A DNA stretch of 22,904 nt from a virus: the IMG/VR virus record IMGVR_UViG_3300001419_000059, positions 1 to 22,904 of that record. One strand, given 5' to 3'. The translations under genes were made by a program, and so were the position numbers. Under the pieces are notes generated by a model. The model did no database searches, had not been told where the DNA came from, and saw only the letters and a list, made by a program, of their open reading frames with translations. Below are positions 15,017-22,826 of this stretch, one piece after another (position 1 is the stretch's first letter; every line of letters begins with the position of its first letter).

Positions 15017-15916
15017 ATGCCATTTCTTGACGGAGGCTTCTTAGGCGGGATGTTGGGCGGCGGCTCAAGCCCGGCTCAAATCCAAACGCAAACGACGTCG
15101 AGTTCCCCTTGGGCACCTCAACAGCCGTATTTAGAGGAAATTTTCAAGGGCGCACAAGATGCTTATGGATCTGCTGCCCCTAGCTTTTACCCGAACAGCA
15201 CTGTCGTCGATTTCAGCCCGCAAACGCAACAGGCGTTAGGTGGCATTGAACAACGCGCAACCGCTGGGTCGCCTTTGCAACAACAGGCCATGCAGCAAGC
15301 CCAGAACACGGTTCAGGGGGACTATCTGCAAGCGTCACCGTTCCTATCAGGAGCTTACGAGCAGGCCATGCAGCCTGTTATGCAGCAATGGCAAAACCAG
15401 ATCGCGCCGGGTATCGACGCCCAGTTCATCAATGCAGGTGCAGGCGGTATGCGCTCAGGTGCCTATGCGAATGCCCGCAACACGGCTGAAGACACTCTAG
15501 CCCGTGCAATGACTGGCACCGCTGCTGATATGGCTTACAAGGACTACTCCAAAGAGCGCGGATACCAGAACCAGATGATCGGCGCGGCTCCTGGTCTTGC
15601 ACAGTCTGATTACGCTGACTACCAGCAACTGATGAATGTTGGCGGCGCTCGTGAAGGTTTGGCACAAGCGCAATTGCAAGAGAACATTGACCGCTATCAA
15701 TTTGAACAGAACAGGCCGTGGGAACAGTTGGCCCGTTATAGCGGCATGGTTGGCGGTGGGTATGGTCAACAGACGACGCAACAAAAGCCGCTTTACAGCA
15801 ACGCGGGCATGAACTTCCTCGGCGGTGCATTGGGTGGCGCTCAACTCGGTTCGATGACTGGTATGGGTGCTGGATACGGCGCTCTTGGCGGTGGCATCTT
15901 AGGTTTGATGGGATAG
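15017..15916 (+). CDS. Probable internal virion / ejection protein
   Basis: This 299-residue protein has an N-terminal Gly-rich segment (FLGGMLGGGSS), a long Gln/Ala-rich helical middle (many QQ pairs) and a C-terminal Gly-rich stretch (NFLGGALGGAQLGS, then GAGYGALGGGILGLMG) able to insert in membranes. This composition is that of podovirus ejection proteins which exit with the DNA and help build a channel through the cell envelope. It is the first of three such genes in a row. AGGAG lies nine bases before the ATG. There is no catalytic motif. Confidence 0.68.
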   Translation: MPFLDGGFLGGMLGGGSSPAQIQTQTTSSSPWAPQQPYLEEIFKGAQDAYGSAAPSFYPNSTVVDFSPQTQQALGGIEQRATAGSPLQQQAMQQAQNTVQGDYLQASPFLSGAYEQAMQPVMQQWQNQIAPGIDAQFINAGAGGMRSGAYANARNTAEDTLARAMTGTAADMAYKDYSKERGYQNQMIGAAPGLAQSDYADYQQLMNVGGAREGLAQAQLQENIDRYQFEQNRPWEQLARYSGMVGGGYGQQTTQQKPLYSNAGMNFLGGALGGAQLGSMTGMGAGYGALGGGILGLMG

Positions 15917-15919
15917 ATC

Positions 15920-17071
15920 ATGGCAAGTATCTGGGATATGTTTGACAACAAGCCAGTGGGCGCGAACCCTGCGGTTAATCCTTACGCCAATATGTCCGGC
16001 ATGATGGGCAACCCGTACCAGAACCCTATGATGGGCGCTATGGGTGGCGCATCACGAGCTATAGCGCCTCTGATGGGGCCGCAAGAACGCCCTGTGAGCA
16101 TGGGCCAATTCCTAGCTGCTGCGGGTGGCGGCGCTATGCAAGGCGGTCAGCAAGCCCAGATGCAGAATATGCAGATGCAGGAAGTGCAACAGAAGTTTGC
16201 GGATGCGAAAACGGCTAGGGAAAGAGCGGCACAGCAGCAATCGGCGATGCAAAACTTAGCCAAGCAGTACCCGCAATATGCCCACCTGATTGCAGCAGGG
16301 AAAGGCGATGAAGTAGCGGCTGCATTAACGCGTGCACCTGTAGCAGCCAAGACTGAATGGGCAATCGGGCCAGATGGAAAGCCGGGGATGTTTTCTGAAG
16401 CAGAAATCATGCAGAAAGGCTACCAACCAATCCCAAAAACACCTCTAGTTGACATGGGCAACGACGGCCTTCCCAAGCATGTCAGCGGACGTATTAACTC
16501 GCTTTATGACACTATTCCCGTTCTCGAAAAGACGGTTGATAACGCGTCTTCTATGTACAACCTTGCGTCTCAAACCCCAACGGGCGCGGGCGCTGATTTT
16601 AAGGTGTGGGGTGCAAAGTGGGCTGATGCTCTTGGGTTTCCTGTTGACATGGACGAAATTGCCAATATGGAGCAATTCAAAGCCAAGCAAATGGATTTTG
16701 TAATGGAACGCATCGCCGGAACGAAGGGCGCAATTTCAGAAAAGGAAATGGCTGCATTCAAGGAAAGTGTGCCAAACATGGGTAATACACCTCGCGGCAA
16801 CATGATTATTGCTAAGGTTATGGAAGCACAGGCACGCCGGGAGATGGAATTAAACCTGATGGAGGCAAGCCTTCTTGAAGGTGGTGCCAGCCGTAGCGAA
16901 GCCATTAGGCAAGTTTCAAAGCGTCGTGATGAATTCCGGAAAACGCCTGTTTTGTCTGACGATGAATTGGCCGAAATTAAAGGCTTTCCCAGTAAAGCAG
17001 CTATGGGCGAAGTTGGTAAGGTGCCGTCAACTGGAGATGGATGGTCGATTCGTCCTGCTGGGGTGCAGTAA
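15920..17071 (+). CDS. Probable ejection protein
   Basis: This 383-residue protein opens with a Met/Gly/Asn-rich low-complexity region (about 1-85), followed by a Gln-rich helix and then an ordered helical domain (about 180-350) with many charged helices, such as MEAQARREMELNLMEASLLEGG. No peptidoglycan-cleaving motif is recognised. Position and composition match podovirus internal proteins. The gene starts four bases after the previous stop and ends TAATG with the next gene. Confidence 0.65.
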   Translation: MASIWDMFDNKPVGANPAVNPYANMSGMMGNPYQNPMMGAMGGASRAIAPLMGPQERPVSMGQFLAAAGGGAMQGGQQAQMQNMQMQEVQQKFADAKTARERAAQQQSAMQNLAKQYPQYAHLIAAGKGDEVAAALTRAPVAAKTEWAIGPDGKPGMFSEAEIMQKGYQPIPKTPLVDMGNDGLPKHVSGRINSLYDTIPVLEKTVDNASSMYNLASQTPTGAGADFKVWGAKWADALGFPVDMDEIANMEQFKAKQMDFVMERIAGTKGAISEKEMAAFKESVPNMGNTPRGNMIIAKVMEAQARREMELNLMEASLLEGGASRSEAIRQVSKRRDEFRKTPVLSDDELAEIKGFPSKAAMGEVGKVPSTGDGWSIRPAGVQ

Positions 17072-18387
17072 TGGGCAAGTTTATTATAACGGGGCCGGAC
17101 GGCAAAGAATATGAAGTTCACGCCCCTGATGGCGCGACAGAAGCCGACGTTTTGGCTTACGCTAAGTCACAATTTTGGAACGCTGCGCCGCCACGAAAAA
17201 CAATTCAGGACGTTTCACCATTTGACCAAAACATTGTAAACCGTGGCGATGTTTTTTATCCGTTTGGAACAGAAAAAGACACAGGCAAGGAGGTTTTGGC
17301 GTGGCCCCATGCAGTTAAAAACATTGTTGAGGGCGCGATGATGCCCGGTCACTTGCTTAGTGGTGGCACAGTCACGCCCGACGAGATGATGACTGGGGCG
17401 ATGGCGATCACGCCGGGAGGGCGTGGGATTGTTCAAAGTAAGATGCGCCCCAAAACGTCTAAAGAGGTTAAGGCTCCAGCCACTAAACTTTACGGCGAAG
17501 TCGAACAATCTCCAGCTATTCTTGCCCCGAAGGATTCTCTCGACTTATTAACTGGGCTGGAAGCTATGCTCCGCGACGAATCAATTCTTCTAAGTGGATA
17601 CCCAAAGGTGCGGACTATATTGCAGGATTTGAAGCGCTACAAGGGCAGTGAAATTCCAATGAAGCGTCTTATGGCGCATTTGCGGGTTTTAAACAAAGAC
17701 GTAGGCAAGGATGAGGCCCGCGTGGCTGGCATTGTGTCCGATTACATTAAAGAACACTTTGCTAAGAATACGGTGCCAGAAGCTATTGATGATTTTGCCA
17801 AACTAAAGCAGGCCGACACATTGTGGGCGAAGGGGAAAACGCTTAAACTGATGGAAAATTCTATTGAGAAGGCAAAACATGCACCAGTAGGCTTTGAAAG
17901 TGGGTTGCGAAATGAATTCCGAAAAATACTGAACAAGGTTATTGATGAGAAACTGTACGTTCCTGCTGATGTTAAGAAGGCAATTGAATTGGTCGTTGAC
18001 GGCAGTGCATCAACGGCGGTGTTGCGTAAGATTGGTAAACTAGGCCCAGGTATCGGGAACCAGACGAATATGCTTGTGACGGGACTGCTAGGCGGTGCTG
18101 GCGTGACAGGTATGGCAACGGGCAACCCAGCCATAGCTGCTGCTGCTGCTGCCACTTCTGTTGCTGGTGCTGCTGCACAACAGGGTGCAAGAAAAGCGAC
18201 AATTAGCGCAGCACAAGACACATTAGCGAAGCAGGGTGGGCTGACACCGACTGGACAGCACCGTGTGCCTATTGCCCCAACAAATGCGCTTCCAAAGATG
18301 TTATCCCCGCAGATGGGAGGCGGCGAATACCCACCCGGACACCCGTTGCGCGGTTTGTTGTTCGACGAATATGGTCCTTTTCTTTAG
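17071..18387 (+). CDS. Probable ejection protein with N-terminal PDG-type tag
   Basis: This 438-residue protein starts at ATG 17071 in a TAATG overlap. Its first 35 residues (KFIITGPDGKEYEVHAPDGA, then TEADVLAYAKSQF) form a small beta-plus-helix unit known from many phage internal proteins. The middle (about 150-300) is helical, of the kind found in Bcep22-like ejection proteins, with ESGLRNEFRKILNKVI. Residues about 333-370 are hydrophobic and Ala/Gly-rich (including a GCT run at 18136-18150) and could cross a membrane. No lytic transglycosylase or lysozyme residues are seen. It is the last of the three ejection-type genes before the fibre. Confidence 0.66.
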   Translation: MGKFIITGPDGKEYEVHAPDGATEADVLAYAKSQFWNAAPPRKTIQDVSPFDQNIVNRGDVFYPFGTEKDTGKEVLAWPHAVKNIVEGAMMPGHLLSGGTVTPDEMMTGAMAITPGGRGIVQSKMRPKTSKEVKAPATKLYGEVEQSPAILAPKDSLDLLTGLEAMLRDESILLSGYPKVRTILQDLKRYKGSEIPMKRLMAHLRVLNKDVGKDEARVAGIVSDYIKEHFAKNTVPEAIDDFAKLKQADTLWAKGKTLKLMENSIEKAKHAPVGFESGLRNEFRKILNKVIDEKLYVPADVKKAIELVVDGSASTAVLRKIGKLGPGIGNQTNMLVTGLLGGAGVTGMATGNPAIAAAAAATSVAGAAAQQGARKATISAAQDTLAKQGGLTPTGQHRVPIAPTNALPKMLSPQMGGGEYPPGHPLRGLLFDEYGPFL

Positions 18388-18396
18388 GAATAAAAC

Positions 18397-19791
18397 ATGG
18401 CTGAAATCAACGACTGGAATGTTAGCGCAGCGTCAAACAACGGGACGCCGCCAAATGGCGCACCTGAAGGGATGCTGGTTTCTGACTTTAACAACACCAT
18501 GCGCGAGAACATGGCTGTTTTGAAGCGGTGGTACGCGGACACGAACGCATCTATCACACCCGGCGGCACAGTTGACGCCATCACGATTGCGGCTAACCAA
18601 ACGCTTTCTGCCTACTATGATGGTCATGTGATTGCCTTTGAGGCTGCTGGGCCGAACACAGGGCCTGTGACAATCAATGTTGACAGTTTGGGTGCTAAGT
18701 CGCTCAAACACCCCGACGGCTCTGCAATGGTGGCGGGTGAGATTGTTCTGGGGCAAAAGGTTATTGCAATTTACGACGGCACAAACTACCAGATCGTTTC
18801 GTATTTCTTGGATGCGTCTGTAGGTGCGGCTGCTGCTTCTGCTGCTGCGGCGAGTGCTGCGGCTGCTTTAACGTCTGAAAACAACGCGGGAACAAGCGAA
18901 ACAAACGCTGCGGCAAGTGCAGCAGCGGCGTTGGCAGCCCAGACGGCTGCTGAGTTGGCGGAAACAAATGCGGAGACGGCGGAGACTAACGCCGAAGCGT
19001 CTGAGGTTGCGGCTGCTGCGTCTGCGGCTGCGGCCCTCGCGGCTACAGTTGGCAAGTACAAAGACGTTATTGCGCTCACTTTTGCCGACAGTCCGTATAC
19101 TCTCGCAGCCATTACCGAGAACACTCTGCTCAATGTCACCACCACTGGCGGTAATGTTGTTATCAATCTGCCAGCATCGTCTGGCTTGACAGACGGTATC
19201 CTCGTCGGTGTGAATAAGATCGGCTCCACCAACACCGTGACAGTGAACCCAAATGGGGCGGACACCATCGGCGGCGCTGCGTCGTTCGTGCAGTACGACG
19301 ACACGGAGTGGTCGGATCTGTACCTCAACAAGACGATTACAGACTGGCAGTTGGGCAACTTGTCCTTCACGTCTGCGGGCACCGGTCTGGAAAAGACTGG
19401 CTCGACAATCGGTATCGCTGCGGGCGGAGTAGACACCACCCAGCTTGCTGATGACGCCGTTACCCCAGCAAAAGCTGTCGCCGGGATTAGTGCTCAGGCA
19501 GGCACCACTTACACCTACGCCCTGACAGATAACCTTAAAGTGGTAGCTCATTCCAATGCCTCCGCCATTGCAGCGACGATCCCAACCAATGCCTCCGTTG
19601 CATTCACTGCTGATGAAGTCCGCATTGACATCATGAACGAAGGTGCTGGTGCTCTTACTGTAAGCGGGGACACAGGCGTTACTGTCAACGGCGTCTCTGC
19701 CGGGTCCTTCACGCTTACACAATACAAAGGTGCAACGATCATCAAACGCGGGACTGATACTTGGGTAGCACCTAATCAGACGGTGGCTTAA
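18397..19791 (+). CDS. Tail fibre protein
   Basis: This 464-residue protein has three parts. Residues 1-135 form the virion-binding end, with PPNGAPEGM followed by a NTMRENMAVLKRW helix, a pattern shared by many phage fibres. Residues about 141-218 are an Ala-rich repeat coiled coil with ETNAETAETNAEASE, like lambda-type side-tail-fibre repeats. Residues 219-464 are beta-rich with a short GLEKTGSTIGIAAGGV linker and a C-terminal domain of receptor-binding type. The DNA of the C-terminal part uses more C-ending codons than the first part, consistent with a swapped receptor-binding module. AGGA lies before the ATG. Confidence 0.8.
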   Translation: MAEINDWNVSAASNNGTPPNGAPEGMLVSDFNNTMRENMAVLKRWYADTNASITPGGTVDAITIAANQTLSAYYDGHVIAFEAAGPNTGPVTINVDSLGAKSLKHPDGSAMVAGEIVLGQKVIAIYDGTNYQIVSYFLDASVGAAAASAAAASAAAALTSENNAGTSETNAAASAAAALAAQTAAELAETNAETAETNAEASEVAAAASAAAALAATVGKYKDVIALTFADSPYTLAAITENTLLNVTTTGGNVVINLPASSGLTDGILVGVNKIGSTNTVTVNPNGADTIGGAASFVQYDDTEWSDLYLNKTITDWQLGNLSFTSAGTGLEKTGSTIGIAAGGVDTTQLADDAVTPAKAVAGISAQAGTTYTYALTDNLKVVAHSNASAIAATIPTNASVAFTADEVRIDIMNEGAGALTVSGDTGVTVNGVSAGSFTLTQYKGATIIKRGTDTWVAPNQTVA

Positions 19792-19792
19792 G

Positions 19793-20443
19793 ATGCTGCA
19801 TAATATCCCACTTGGAATTTTGGCCGCAAGAAAAATCACCTACTCCTTTACGGCGAGTGGAAAATCAAACGCTGATACTGCATCATACACGTTAACATCT
19901 GCATCAATAGGAACAGCTACGGCGGATAGAATTGTCGTCGTTTCAGTCGTCGGCGTTGGCGACTCGACACATTCGGTAACAATTGGTGGGAACGCTGCAA
20001 CGGAAGTTATCAGTTACGCGGGGACAAGTGGGCGGGCATCTTTGTATGCGCTATCTGTACCGACTGGTACAACCGCTAATGTTGTTGTCACCGTTGGTGG
20101 GACTGATTCGCTGGGTGTTTCTGTTTACGCCATGTATGGCGCAAGCGGAACAACCGCACATGATACGGCAACCGCCAATGCGGACCCGTTGACGACAACA
20201 ATTGACATTCCTGCTGGCGGTGTAGTTTTTGCGGTCGCTGATGCTTACAACGCTTCGGCGTTAACATTTGCGTGGACAGGCGTTGATGAGGATGTAAATT
20301 TGGGGCCTCTTAGTGCTGGTCAGGACCATGGAGCAATGGCATCACGCACCTATGCAGCACAGAGTTTATCAACGACCATTACGTGCGACCCCAGCTTAGC
20401 GGTTTCAGAACGCGCTATGGCTGTGGTGTCGTTTGGCCCGTAA
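19793..20443 (+). CDS. Beta-sandwich tail protein, possible adhesin
   Basis: This 216-residue protein starts two bases after the fibre stop (TAAGATG). It is nearly all beta strands, with repeating short Val/Thr/Ala strands and turns such as VTIGGNAATEV and YALSVPTGTTANVVVTVGG. A cell-surface-binding beta-sandwich resembling fibre-tip or spike domains fits. No enzyme motif appears. It could be an accessory fibre tip, a chaperone or a second receptor-binding protein; context supports a tail role. Confidence 0.62.
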   Translation: MLHNIPLGILAARKITYSFTASGKSNADTASYTLTSASIGTATADRIVVVSVVGVGDSTHSVTIGGNAATEVISYAGTSGRASLYALSVPTGTTANVVVTVGGTDSLGVSVYAMYGASGTTAHDTATANADPLTTTIDIPAGGVVFAVADAYNASALTFAWTGVDEDVNLGPLSAGQDHGAMASRTYAAQSLSTTITCDPSLAVSERAMAVVSFGP

Positions 20444-20493
20444 CTGAATAACATTAACGGCAAACTCAACGGCCCAACGGAGAATACAGCGCG

Positions 20494-20874
20494 ATGATCG
20501 AACTCTTTGCCATAGCATTAATGGGCTTTCTCCGTCGCTTGCAAGGGCGTAATTTGGGGACGCACAGCCTTCGTGAGTTCATGAACAAGCTGGCTATTCG
20601 GCTTGGTTACGTCGTTGTTATCGCAACTTGCTTTGAGTGGGACTACTGGTGGAACGGCGTTGTTTGGGGACTATTCGTCGGATTCGCGTATCTCAATATG
20701 TGGCATGAATACGGTAATGATGGATGGGATGCAGTTAAACGTTATGGTCCTGCTGGAATTTTCTATCCATTAGCTAATCGTTATTGGCCAGGAACTTGTT
20801 GGTCTTGTGTCGGTGAAATTGGTTTAGGCGTTGGGGTTGGCGTCTATACTTATCTTGTTTCAATAATCTTGTAA
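20494..20874 (+). CDS. Small multi-pass membrane protein
   Basis: This 126-residue protein has three hydrophobic stretches: about 34-48 (IRLGYVVVIATCF), 51-70 (YWWNGVVWGLFVGFAYLNMW) and 106-126 (VGEIGLGVGVGVYTYLVSIIL). The loop with HEYGNDGWDAVKRYGPAG between them is of a kind I have seen in small phage membrane proteins of unknown role. It begins the lysis region, so a holin or antiholin-like role is possible but not shown. A ribosome site (GGAG) is eleven bases before the ATG, a little far. The 50-base gap upstream shows no clear promoter. Confidence 0.6.
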   Translation: MIELFAIALMGFLRRLQGRNLGTHSLREFMNKLAIRLGYVVVIATCFEWDYWWNGVVWGLFVGFAYLNMWHEYGNDGWDAVKRYGPAGIFYPLANRYWPGTCWSCVGEIGLGVGVGVYTYLVSIIL

Positions 20875-20889
20875 TCCTTGGATCGGACA

Positions 20890-21231
20890 ATGCGAATGGC
20901 TTTAGACGAAATGACCATCATCAAAGGAACTCTGGCTACCATGTCCGGGGTATTCGCATGGCTGTTCAAGCGCCAGGTTGATCGTATTGATGAGCTAGAA
21001 GACTCATTGGCAAAGGCTGCGGTGATACGTGCTGAAACGCACAAAGACGTTAAACATTTAGCTGATGGTGTGGATGCTTTGCGGATAGAATTTAAAGCCC
21101 ATATTGCCCATGAGGAACACTCCGGTCGTGAGTTGTATAACGCTGTAAACATAATGAACGATAAAATGGGTGATCTTTCTAAGACTGTAGCTGTACTAAA
21201 TGACCGTATGGCCAGAGGTGATAAAGTATGA
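20890..21231 (+). CDS. Coiled-coil protein with N-terminal hydrophobic segment, lysis-region
   Basis: This 113-residue protein has a short hydrophobic stretch (GTLATMSGVFAWLF, about 13-26) followed by a long charged coiled coil (about 27-110, e.g. DRIDELEDSLAKAAV). This is the plan of an inner-membrane spanin or a holin-associated protein. No lipobox partner is visible. ATG at 20890 is preferred; TTG at 20878 is in frame. It is coupled by ATGA to a 51-residue membrane protein. Confidence 0.6.
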   Translation: MRMALDEMTIIKGTLATMSGVFAWLFKRQVDRIDELEDSLAKAAVIRAETHKDVKHLADGVDALRIEFKAHIAHEEHSGRELYNAVNIMNDKMGDLSKTVAVLNDRMARGDKV

Positions 21232-21383
21232 TTGATGAAATGTTTGCAAGCTGGCAGTTCTGGGCGGCTATCATTGTCTGGCTCGCTGGACATGCAGCGC
21301 ATAATGCAGTGCTGTCTTGGCGCATGAAAGTAACGGAGAACCGCTTACGGCGTATCGAAGATAGAATGGATGGAGCTAAGTGA
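21228..21383 (+). CDS. 51-aa single-pass membrane protein
   Basis: This small gene starts at ATG 21228 in an ATGA overlap and ends TGATG into the endolysin gene. It has one hydrophobic helix (about 9-27, with FWAAIIVWLAGHAAHNAV) followed by a charged amphipathic helix (VTENRLRRIEDRMDG). The plan is that of a small holin-like or spanin-like protein. Coupling on both sides argues it is translated. The family is not recognised. Confidence 0.6.
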   Translation: MIDEMFASWQFWAAIIVWLAGHAAHNAVLSWRMKVTENRLRRIEDRMDGAK

Positions 21384-21790
21384 TGACGTTTCATTTCGGA
21401 ACTACATCGACCAAGCGGCTTAATACCTGCCACCGAGACATTCAGGCTATTATGATTGAAGCGCTGTCCAACAGCCATGTGGACATGACGATTGTGTGTG
21501 GTGAGCGCACTGAGGAAGAGCAAGAGAGAGCATTCGACGAGGGATTTAGCAAGGCACACTATGGACAAAGCCCACACAACTTCTCACCCTCGCGGGCAGT
21601 TGACGTTGCGCCTTACCAGCACGGACAAATCCAATGGGATCATGTTGGATTGTTTGACACTATTGCAACATACATCAGGGAAGCTAACGATAAACTCCTC
21701 AGAGAGGGCATTGTGTCTATCGAACTGGAGCAGATCGGCACGTGGGACAGGCCACATTATGAAATCGTCGGGTGGAAGGATATGGACTAA
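21383..21790 (+). CDS. Endolysin, M15-type zinc peptidase
   Basis: This 135-residue enzyme is expected to cut peptidoglycan cross-links at lysis. The zinc site pattern is visible: H65 in GQSPHNFSPSRAVDV with D74 in AVDV, and H125 in DRPHYE, as in phage L-alanyl-D-glutamate/VanY-like endopeptidases. It has no signal peptide, so it needs a holin for export. ATG 21383 is chosen (TGATG overlap); GTG 21380 is in frame. It is followed directly by the 3TM holin, the usual pairing. Confidence 0.85.
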   Translation: MTFHFGTTSTKRLNTCHRDIQAIMIEALSNSHVDMTIVCGERTEEEQERAFDEGFSKAHYGQSPHNFSPSRAVDVAPYQHGQIQWDHVGLFDTIATYIREANDKLLREGIVSIELEQIGTWDRPHYEIVGWKDMD

Positions 21791-22398
21791 TGGACATTCT
21801 TGCTGGATTGCTTGGCACTGTTGCCCCTACTATTGCTACGGCCCTGCTTGGTCCTGCTGGGGGGATTGCCGTTAAGTTCCTGGGTAGCCAGTTGCTTGAT
21901 AAAGAGGACGCCCCAATTGCTAATGTGATCGAGGCTGTGAAAGCTGCGCCGGAAGAAAAACTACGTGACCTAAATAAGCAATATGAGAATGAGACTGCTC
22001 GGCTGGTTAATGAACAAGGTGAGATAACTGATACGCTCGTTGATAAGATCGACACTGTAACGGCTGGTAGGATTGCTTGGCTTCGTATGGCTACACGCCC
22101 CCGTGTGGTGTTAATGATGGCACGATACATAATGCTCCCGCTCTATGTCATGGCCATAGATGGTGCGTTGGCGTTCATTAACCTGTGGCTCGTGTTCTTC
22201 GATCATCCCAAACAGGTGGGATACCTTGCTGCCACATTCTTTGACACGAACTCGACTTACTTCTCCATGTACCAAGCAGGTGTTGCTCCAGCGGCCACCA
22301 TCGTGGTATCGTACATGACGCTTCGACAGATCGAAAAGAGCGGTAATCCGTTCTCTGGCTTGGGTGATGGTATCGCTAAACTATTTAGTAAGAAGTAA
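21790..22398 (+). CDS. Holin, gene-transfer-agent 3TM type
   Basis: This 202-residue protein starts in a TAATG overlap with the endolysin. An amphipathic Gly-rich N-terminus (ILAGLLGTVAPTIATALLGP, with GGIAVKFLG following) precedes a charged helix. Two clear membrane helices follow, at about 110-137 and about 162-178, after a TRPRV turn near 102, as in the family. This is the layout of the 3TM holin family named for gene transfer agent release. It would form membrane holes for endolysin release. It is the last + strand gene. Confidence 0.8.
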   Translation: MDILAGLLGTVAPTIATALLGPAGGIAVKFLGSQLLDKEDAPIANVIEAVKAAPEEKLRDLNKQYENETARLVNEQGEITDTLVDKIDTVTAGRIAWLRMATRPRVVLMMARYIMLPLYVMAIDGALAFINLWLVFFDHPKQVGYLAATFFDTNSTYFSMYQAGVAPAATIVVSYMTLRQIEKSGNPFSGLGDGIAKLFSKK

Positions 22399-22413
22399 GC
22401 TAAGTAGTCGGCA

Positions 22414-22623
22414 TCACTCAATACTCTCAAGCACCCCAATCACTGTATCAATGTCACTGCTAACACCCAATTCTGCTGCACTAAAGCGGGCACTTTCAGC
22501 GGCGTCGATCAATACTTGGTCGTCCAAGGCGTCACCGTTGTATGCTTCGATAGTTTCAGCAGCGCGGTTCAGTGCTACTTCTAAGTCTGATGCGAGCTTT
22601 ACGATAAGGTCACTTTTCTTCAT
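22414..22623 (-). CDS. Small acidic hypothetical protein
   Basis: This 69-residue protein is on the - strand, running toward the late genes. It is helical and acidic (DLEVALNRAAETIEAYNG; AESARFSAAELGVSSDID). It begins in an ATGA overlap with the stop of its upstream neighbour, so they are likely co-translated. Its stop is 15 bases from the end of the holin gene, a convergent pair with no visible terminator between. It resembles small early phage proteins; no family is recognised. Confidence 0.62.
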   Translation of the reverse strand: MKKSDLIVKLASDLEVALNRAAETIEAYNGDALDDQVLIDAAESARFSAAELGVSSDIDTVIGVLESIE

Positions 22624-22823
22624 TGCTTCATCCTTTCAAATTGAGTTAAGTCCACGTTCCAATACCCGCCAGTTCGTATGTCTTCAAAGACGCAGAACGT
22701 GGCGTCCTCTGGTGCACAGTCATCGCCACTGTCGTCATACCAGTTGTCGATGTGCATCATGGTGCCGTCAGTAAATAGTGCTATGCCATCTTGGCGGTGG
22801 ATTGCTTCTACTTCCTTAGTCAT
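22620..22823 (-). CDS. Small acidic hypothetical protein
   Basis: This 67-residue - strand protein is strongly acidic and aromatic (DNWYDDSGDDCAPEDATF; GGYWNVDLTQFERM). The strand pattern suggests a compact beta domain. The start ATG is at 22821-22823, with GGAGAC upstream on that strand, inside the end of the preceding gene region. Coupled by ATGA to the next - strand gene. No family or function is recognised; acidic small proteins of this kind are common in phage early regions. Confidence 0.62.
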   Translation of the reverse strand: MTKEVEAIHRQDGIALFTDGTMMHIDNWYDDSGDDCAPEDATFCVFEDIRTGGYWNVDLTQFERMKQ

Positions 22824-22826
22824 AGT

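Noticed and set aside
17041-17070. Earlier start for the third ejection protein at ATG 17041
   Set aside because: The ATG at 17071 forms the usual TAATG junction, and its product starts directly with the conserved N-terminal tag.
18868-19839. Long - strand ORF of 323 codons
   Set aside because: It is antisense to the fibre gene; repetitive GC-rich codons there leave the other frames open by chance.
18397-20443. Diversity-generating retroelement target in the fibre region
   Set aside because: No reverse transcriptase, template repeat or adenine-biased variable repeat was seen in the window.
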